From: Eubacteriales bacterium
GTDB taxonomy: Bacteria; Bacillota; Clostridia; Lachnospirales; Lachnospiraceae
Assembly: GCA_030527665.1 (NCBI GenBank)
Contig: JAUNAK010000024.1
Span: 1 to 36,778, forward strand
Direction: 5' to 3'
DNA length: 36,778 nt
The position numbers and the translations under genes were made by a program. Every line of letters starts with the position of its first letter. Position 1 is the stretch's first letter. The notes beneath the pieces were generated by a model. It made no database searches. It saw nothing but the letters and a program-made list of their open reading frames with translations, and was not told the origin of the DNA. Of the stretch, positions 33,400 through 36,778 are shown piece by piece.

Positions 33400-34260
33400 T
33401 TACTCAGCTTTGATATATTTTGCAATGATCTGATCAACTGTACCGTCAGCGATCAGCTCCTGCAGTGCATTGTTTACTGCACTAAGAAGTGCATCGTTCT
33501 CTTTTGCGATACCGATTGCATAATCCTCTGTTACATACTCTGTATCCAGAATCTTCAGACCTTCGTTTGCTGCTACATATTCTTTAGCCGGCTGACTGTC
33601 GATAATGATCGCATCGATCTTTCCGCCGAGCAGAGCCTGTACAGCTGTAGCACCATTTGCATAGGCAATTACATGATCCTCACCGTAACCGCCGTTTTCT
33701 ACAGAATCAGATGCATAGATATATCCGGTAGTTGCTTCCTGTGTACCGATCATCTTGTCATTAGACAGATCATCAACACTTGCAATATCGGAATCTTCCG
33801 GAACAATAACAACCTGAACGCCTGTTGCATAAGTTTCTGTAAAGTTGATATTCTGCTTTCTCTCCTCAGTTACTGTCAGACCGGCCATAACGATATCCTC
33901 TTTACCACTCTGTACAGATGTGATTACAGAGGAGAAATCCATATCGTCAACAACCAGCTCCAAACCAAGTTTCTCAGCAATCGCACCAGCGATTTCTACA
34001 TCAATACCTTCAAATCCTTCATCATCGGATACCATCTCATATGGAGGGAAGGATGCGTTGGTTGCCATATGCAGTTTTCCGTCTTCAACGGTTGTGAATA
34101 CTGCATCCTCTGCAGCTGCGGAAGATGCTGTACTTCCTGCTGCTACTACACTCTCTGCTGCTGCGCTCTCAGCTGCCGGAGCTTCCTCTGCTTTGGATCC
34201 GCAGGCTGCAAGAGACATTGTCATTACTGCTGTAAGTGCAAGTACTGCAAGTTTTTTCAT
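33400..34260 (-). CDS. polar amino acid ABC transporter substrate-binding lipoprotein
   Basis: 286 residues. Lipobox LAAC (Cys20) and an Ala/Glu/Ser tether precede a family 3 (SBP_bac_3) domain from about residue 55: LHMATNASFPPYEMVSDDEGFEGIDVEIAGAIAEKLGLEL. The Asp/Glu pattern and ATTGYIYA resemble cystine, glutamine or arginine binders, but specificity is not clear. It is the first gene of the importer, with a strong promoter upstream. The DNA directly upstream shows no T-box or other leader motif that I recognise. Confidence 0.94.
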   Translation of the reverse strand: MKKLAVLALTAVMTMSLAACGSKAEEAPAAESAAAESVVAAGSTASSAAAEDAVFTTVEDGKLHMATNASFPPYEMVSDDEGFEGIDVEIAGAIAEKLGLELVVDDMDFSSVITSVQSGKEDIVMAGLTVTEERKQNINFTETYATGVQVVIVPEDSDIASVDDLSNDKMIGTQEATTGYIYASDSVENGGYGEDHVIAYANGATAVQALLGGKIDAIIIDSQPAKEYVAANEGLKILDTEYVTEDYAIGIAKENDALLSAVNNALQELIADGTVDQIIAKYIKAE

Positions 34261-34335
34261 ATTATTTTCCTCTTTTCCTTATAGTATGTACGGAACAGAT
34301 CGTCCGAAACATGCGAACCTAAAATAACAAATCAC

Positions 34336-34364
34336 ATATTACCATTCCAAAATATGCATGTCAA
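34336..34364 (-). promoter_or_regulatory. promoter of the amino acid ABC operon
   Basis: On the minus strand, a consensus TTGACA (34359-34364), a 17-base spacer and TAATAT (34336-34341), about 75 bases before the lipoprotein start. Confidence 0.88.
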
Positions 34365-34414
34365 CAGGGGATATACATAAGCATGAATATTTATACACGT
34401 TTGAACGTATATAT

Positions 34415-34510
34415 AAAAGAAAACACAGCAAGATCCCGGGTTGGATCTCTCTCGTCAGCCTGTCATATCTGACGAGAGGATTCCGGATTCCCCTTTAAAT
34501 CTCACTGTGT
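34415..34510 (-). terminator. branched terminator structure after gpmI
   Basis: Outer arms ACACAG/CTGTGT (34423-34428 with 34505-34510) enclose a perfect 10-bp stem CTCTCGTCAG/CTGACGAGAG (34449-34458, 34469-34478) and a 6-bp stem AGATCC/GGATCT (34431-34436, 34443-34448). It ends on the minus strand in TTTTCTTTT (34415-34423). It also has a tandem GGATTCC repeat (34478-34491). It ends gpmI transcription; the extra branches are unusual for a simple terminator. Confidence 0.7.
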
Positions 34511-34548
34511 CTGTTTTTCTATTTTATATTGTGATCTGCTTATCCCGA

Positions 34549-36093
34549 TTATTTGATAAGAAGAGACTCTCCTGTCATCTCCTTCGGAATCTCCATTCCC
34601 ATCATATCGATCAGTGTCGGAACGATGTCGCAGAGTTTTCCGCCTTCACGCAGCTTATAGGACGGATCTGCATTAACAAGGATGAACGGAACCGGGTTGG
34701 TGGTATGTGCTGTCCACGGATCACCGGTGGTATCGTCAACCATGTACTCTGCATTGCCGTGGTCTGCGGTAATGAACATCTGTCCGTCAACCTCTTTCAG
34801 AGCCTCAACAGCTTTGCCCACGCAGGCATCTACAGCCTCGATGGCAGCGATTGCAGCAGACTCCACGCCGGTATGTCCAACCATATCCGGGTTTGCAAAG
34901 TTGGTAATAATCACGTCGTATTTTCCGGAACGGATCGCATCACAGAGTTTGTCGCATACTTCATATGCACTCATCTCCGGCTTCAGATCATAGGTAGCAA
35001 CCTTCGGAGAAAGAACAAGGATTCTGTCCTCGCCTTTGTTCGGCTCCTCAACACCGCCGTTGAAGAAGAAGGTAACGTGAGCGTATTTCTCGGTCTCGGC
35101 AATTCTTGCCTGTGTCTTGTTGTTGTTAGCCAGCCACTCACCGAAGGTATTAACGATCTCTTCTTTCTTGAATGCAACGTACTTATTCGGGATGGTCTCA
35201 TCATAATCCTTGAAGCATACATAGGTCAGATCCAGCAGCTTCTCTCTTTCGAATCCCTGGAACTCCGGATCACAGAATGCTCTTGTGATCTCACGTGCAC
35301 GGTCCGGACGGAAATTGAAGAAGATCACAGAATCGCCGTCTTTGATCACTGCGGACGGTGTTCCGTCAGCATTTTTCATAACGGTCGGAACAACGAACTC
35401 ATCGGTTACACCATTGTCATAGGATTTCTGAACAGCAGCAGCCGGATCAACGCCGCCGTCTTCACCAACACCTTTGGTAAGAGCATCGTATGCGGTAACT
35501 ACACGCTCCCAGCGGTTATCACGATCCATTGCATAGTAACGTCCGGAGATCACGCCGACACGGCCGACACCGATCTCAGCCATCTTCTCTGTCAGTTCTG
35601 CCACAAAATCTTTTCCGGATGCCGGCGGTGTATCACGTCCGTCCAGGAAGCAGTGAACCGCAACATCCTCCAGACCGTTTTTCTTTGCCATCTGCAGCAG
35701 ACCGTACAGATGTGTATTGTGGCTGTGTACACCACCGTCAGACAGCAGTCCGAACATATGCAGTGTAGAATTGTTTGCCTTTGCATTGTTGATCGCACGA
35801 AGCAGTTCCTCATTCTCGAAGAAATCGCCGTCCTGGATCGATTTTGTAATACGGGTAAGATCCTGGTATACGATACGTCCGGCACCCATATTCATGTGTC
35901 CAACCTCAGAGTTTCCCATCTGTCCTTCCGGAAGGCCTACTGCCAGACCGCTTGCCTGTCCCTGTACATACGGGCACTGGCTCTTCAGCTGGTCAACGAC
36001 CGGTGTTTTTGCTTCACAAACAGCATTATGCGCACAAACCGGATTCTCACCGTAACCGTCAAGGATCATCAGAACTGTAGGTTTTTTAGCCAT
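34549..36093 (-). CDS. gpmI: 2,3-bisphosphoglycerate-independent phosphoglycerate mutase
   Basis: 514 residues, full length. The glycolytic enzyme interconverts 3- and 2-phosphoglycerate using two Mn2+ ions. Asp12 (MILDGYG) and the phosphorylated Ser62 in QMGNSEVGHMNMGAGR are visible, as are the metal ligands in NFANPDMVGHTG and FITADHGNAEYM. The insert domain (about 80-310) carries FLDGRDTPP and FFNFRPDRARE. The ATG follows AAGGAGA. It is transcribed alone, with a consensus-like promoter. Confidence 0.97.
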   Translation of the reverse strand: MAKKPTVLMILDGYGENPVCAHNAVCEAKTPVVDQLKSQCPYVQGQASGLAVGLPEGQMGNSEVGHMNMGAGRIVYQDLTRITKSIQDGDFFENEELLRAINNAKANNSTLHMFGLLSDGGVHSHNTHLYGLLQMAKKNGLEDVAVHCFLDGRDTPPASGKDFVAELTEKMAEIGVGRVGVISGRYYAMDRDNRWERVVTAYDALTKGVGEDGGVDPAAAVQKSYDNGVTDEFVVPTVMKNADGTPSAVIKDGDSVIFFNFRPDRAREITRAFCDPEFQGFEREKLLDLTYVCFKDYDETIPNKYVAFKKEEIVNTFGEWLANNNKTQARIAETEKYAHVTFFFNGGVEEPNKGEDRILVLSPKVATYDLKPEMSAYEVCDKLCDAIRSGKYDVIITNFANPDMVGHTGVESAAIAAIEAVDACVGKAVEALKEVDGQMFITADHGNAEYMVDDTTGDPWTAHTTNPVPFILVNADPSYKLREGGKLCDIVPTLIDMMGMEIPKEMTGESLLIK

Positions 36094-36163
36094 TTTATAT
36101 TCTCCTTTGATACTGTATTCCTGTTTTCAAACGAACTGTATACTGACGTTTAAGTCGCTTTTT

Positions 36164-36192
36164 ATATTACTAAGAATAACGATAAATTACAA
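36164..36192 (-). promoter_or_regulatory. promoter of gpmI
   Basis: On the minus strand, TTGTAA (36187-36192), a 17-base spacer and TAATAT (36164-36169). Confidence 0.75.
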
Positions 36193-36272
36193 GTTTTCTT
36201 TCCCAAATTGCAGACAGATTATGTTATACTGTAGCATACATCCGTTTTATAACAGAGAGGTAATATATACAT

Positions 36273-36778
36273 ATGATCGAATCATCCTATTCTTTATATA
36301 AGCTTATTATTCTGTTTATGCTGCGGAAGGTCACCTTCCCGCTTACCAATGCCCAGATCGCCGACCTGTTTCTGAGCAAAAACTACACCTCCTATTTTCA
36401 TCTGCAGGAGGTCTTTCAGGAGATGATCTCCACACAGCTGATCGAGACGGAGACAAAGAATCACACCACCTACTACCACCTGACCGATCAGGGACGCAGT
36501 ACATTGGACTACTTCGAAAATGAGATCTCCCCGGAGATCCGCCGGGAGATCTCCAATTATCTGGTTCTCCACTCCTATGAAATGCGAAACGATTCTTCCA
36601 CTCTGGCCGATTACTTCCGTACCTCCAATCAGGATTACATCGTAAACTGCATGGTCAAAGAAGGAAACCAGACACTGATCGAACTGAAATTCAATGTACC
36701 GACAGAAACAGCTGCCCAGACACTGGCAGACAACTGGAAAAAGAACAGCCAGGAATGCTATGCGGCACTGATGAAAAT
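36273..36778 (+). CDS. DUF4364 family protein, 5' part (runs off the window)
   Basis: The first 168 residues are present and the frame is open to the end. The start is the ATG at 36273, following AGAGAGG (36253-36259). The product resembles DUF4364 proteins of Lachnospiraceae: a PadR/winged-helix-like N-terminus (about residues 1-80, YKLIILFMLRKVTFPLTNAQIADL, YYHLTDQGRSTLDYFE) and then a domain with WKKNSQECYAAL. A DNA-binding role is likely from the fold but unproven. The gene is divergent from gpmI. Confidence 0.88.
   Translation, partial: MIESSYSLYKLIILFMLRKVTFPLTNAQIADLFLSKNYTSYFHLQEVFQEMISTQLIETETKNHTTYYHLTDQGRSTLDYFENEISPEIRREISNYLVLHSYEMRNDSSTLADYFRTSNQDYIVNCMVKEGNQTLIELKFNVPTETAAQTLADNWKKNSQECYAALMK

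Noticed and set aside
34441-36153. A 570-codon plus-strand reading frame opposite gpmI
   Set aside because: It is the antisense of a full, motif-complete phosphoglycerate mutase; its product is Cys/His/Ile-rich without family features or a ribosome site.
1-36778. CRISPR arrays or insertion sequences
   Set aside because: No spaced direct-repeat array, transposase or terminal inverted repeats were found; the repeats seen are short promoter or intergenic motifs or protein linkers.

Overview
The window looks like a chromosomal segment from a Gram-positive anaerobe of the Lachnospiraceae type (class Clostridia). Reasons: strong AGGAGG-type ribosome binding sites, Sec lipoproteins and an SLH-domain surface protein, DUF4317 and DUF4364 proteins typical of that family, the secG-rnr-smpB order, TRAP-TAXI and YfcC transporters, and a tmRNA tag ending LAVAA. 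Base composition is even, and I see no phage, IS element, CRISPR array or integrase. This assignment is inference from gene content; no 16S or phylogenetic marker was compared.

Layout. 1-1.8 kb: a YfcC-family transporter. 2-12.3 kb: the most distinctive block, a leftward operon preceded by a consensus-like promoter, a cobalamin riboswitch and an intrinsic terminator. It encodes a FecCD/BtuC-type permease, a BtuD/FecE-type ATPase with an unrecognised 125-residue C-terminal extension, a 1218-residue exported protein (three NEAT-like beta domains, PEGA-like repeats and only the N-terminal half of a substrate-binding protein), a complete lipoprotein substrate-binding protein, and a 782-residue protein with related beta domains, a Big2 domain and three SLH repeats. 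Together they look like a surface relay for capturing and importing a corrinoid. 12.4-12.7 kb: two tandem tRNA-Glu(CUC) genes, each with its own promoter and terminator. 12.9-18.7 kb: DUF4317 protein, RidA, a small-Cys-rich/HAD/DUF2284 operon, a CarD-like regulator, a highly degenerate BirA-like protein and an XRE regulator. 18.7-20.9 kb: an OmpR-type two-component system. 21.1-22.9 kb: aldo/keto reductase plus nitrilase-family amidase.

23.2-23.7 kb: tmRNA (ssrA) on the plus strand facing a tRNA-Gly(CCC). 23.8-27.5 kb: a TAXI-type TRAP transporter operon with a cytidylate-kinase-like protein. 27.7-31.3 kb: secG, rnr, smpB and tcdA. RNase R lacks both cold-shock domains, which are replaced by an Arg-rich linker. 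31.4-34.3 kb: D-aminoacyl-tRNA deacylase and a polar amino acid ABC importer. 34.5-36.1 kb: gpmI, followed by an elaborate terminator-like structure. 36.3 kb to the end: the 5' part of a DUF4364 gene.

Most genes lie on the minus strand in short operons with 1-base TAATG overlaps. The most interesting items are the riboswitch-controlled surface uptake system, the half substrate-binding protein within it, the RNase R lacking cold-shock domains, and the BirA homologue that has lost its catalytic signatures and C-terminal domain.
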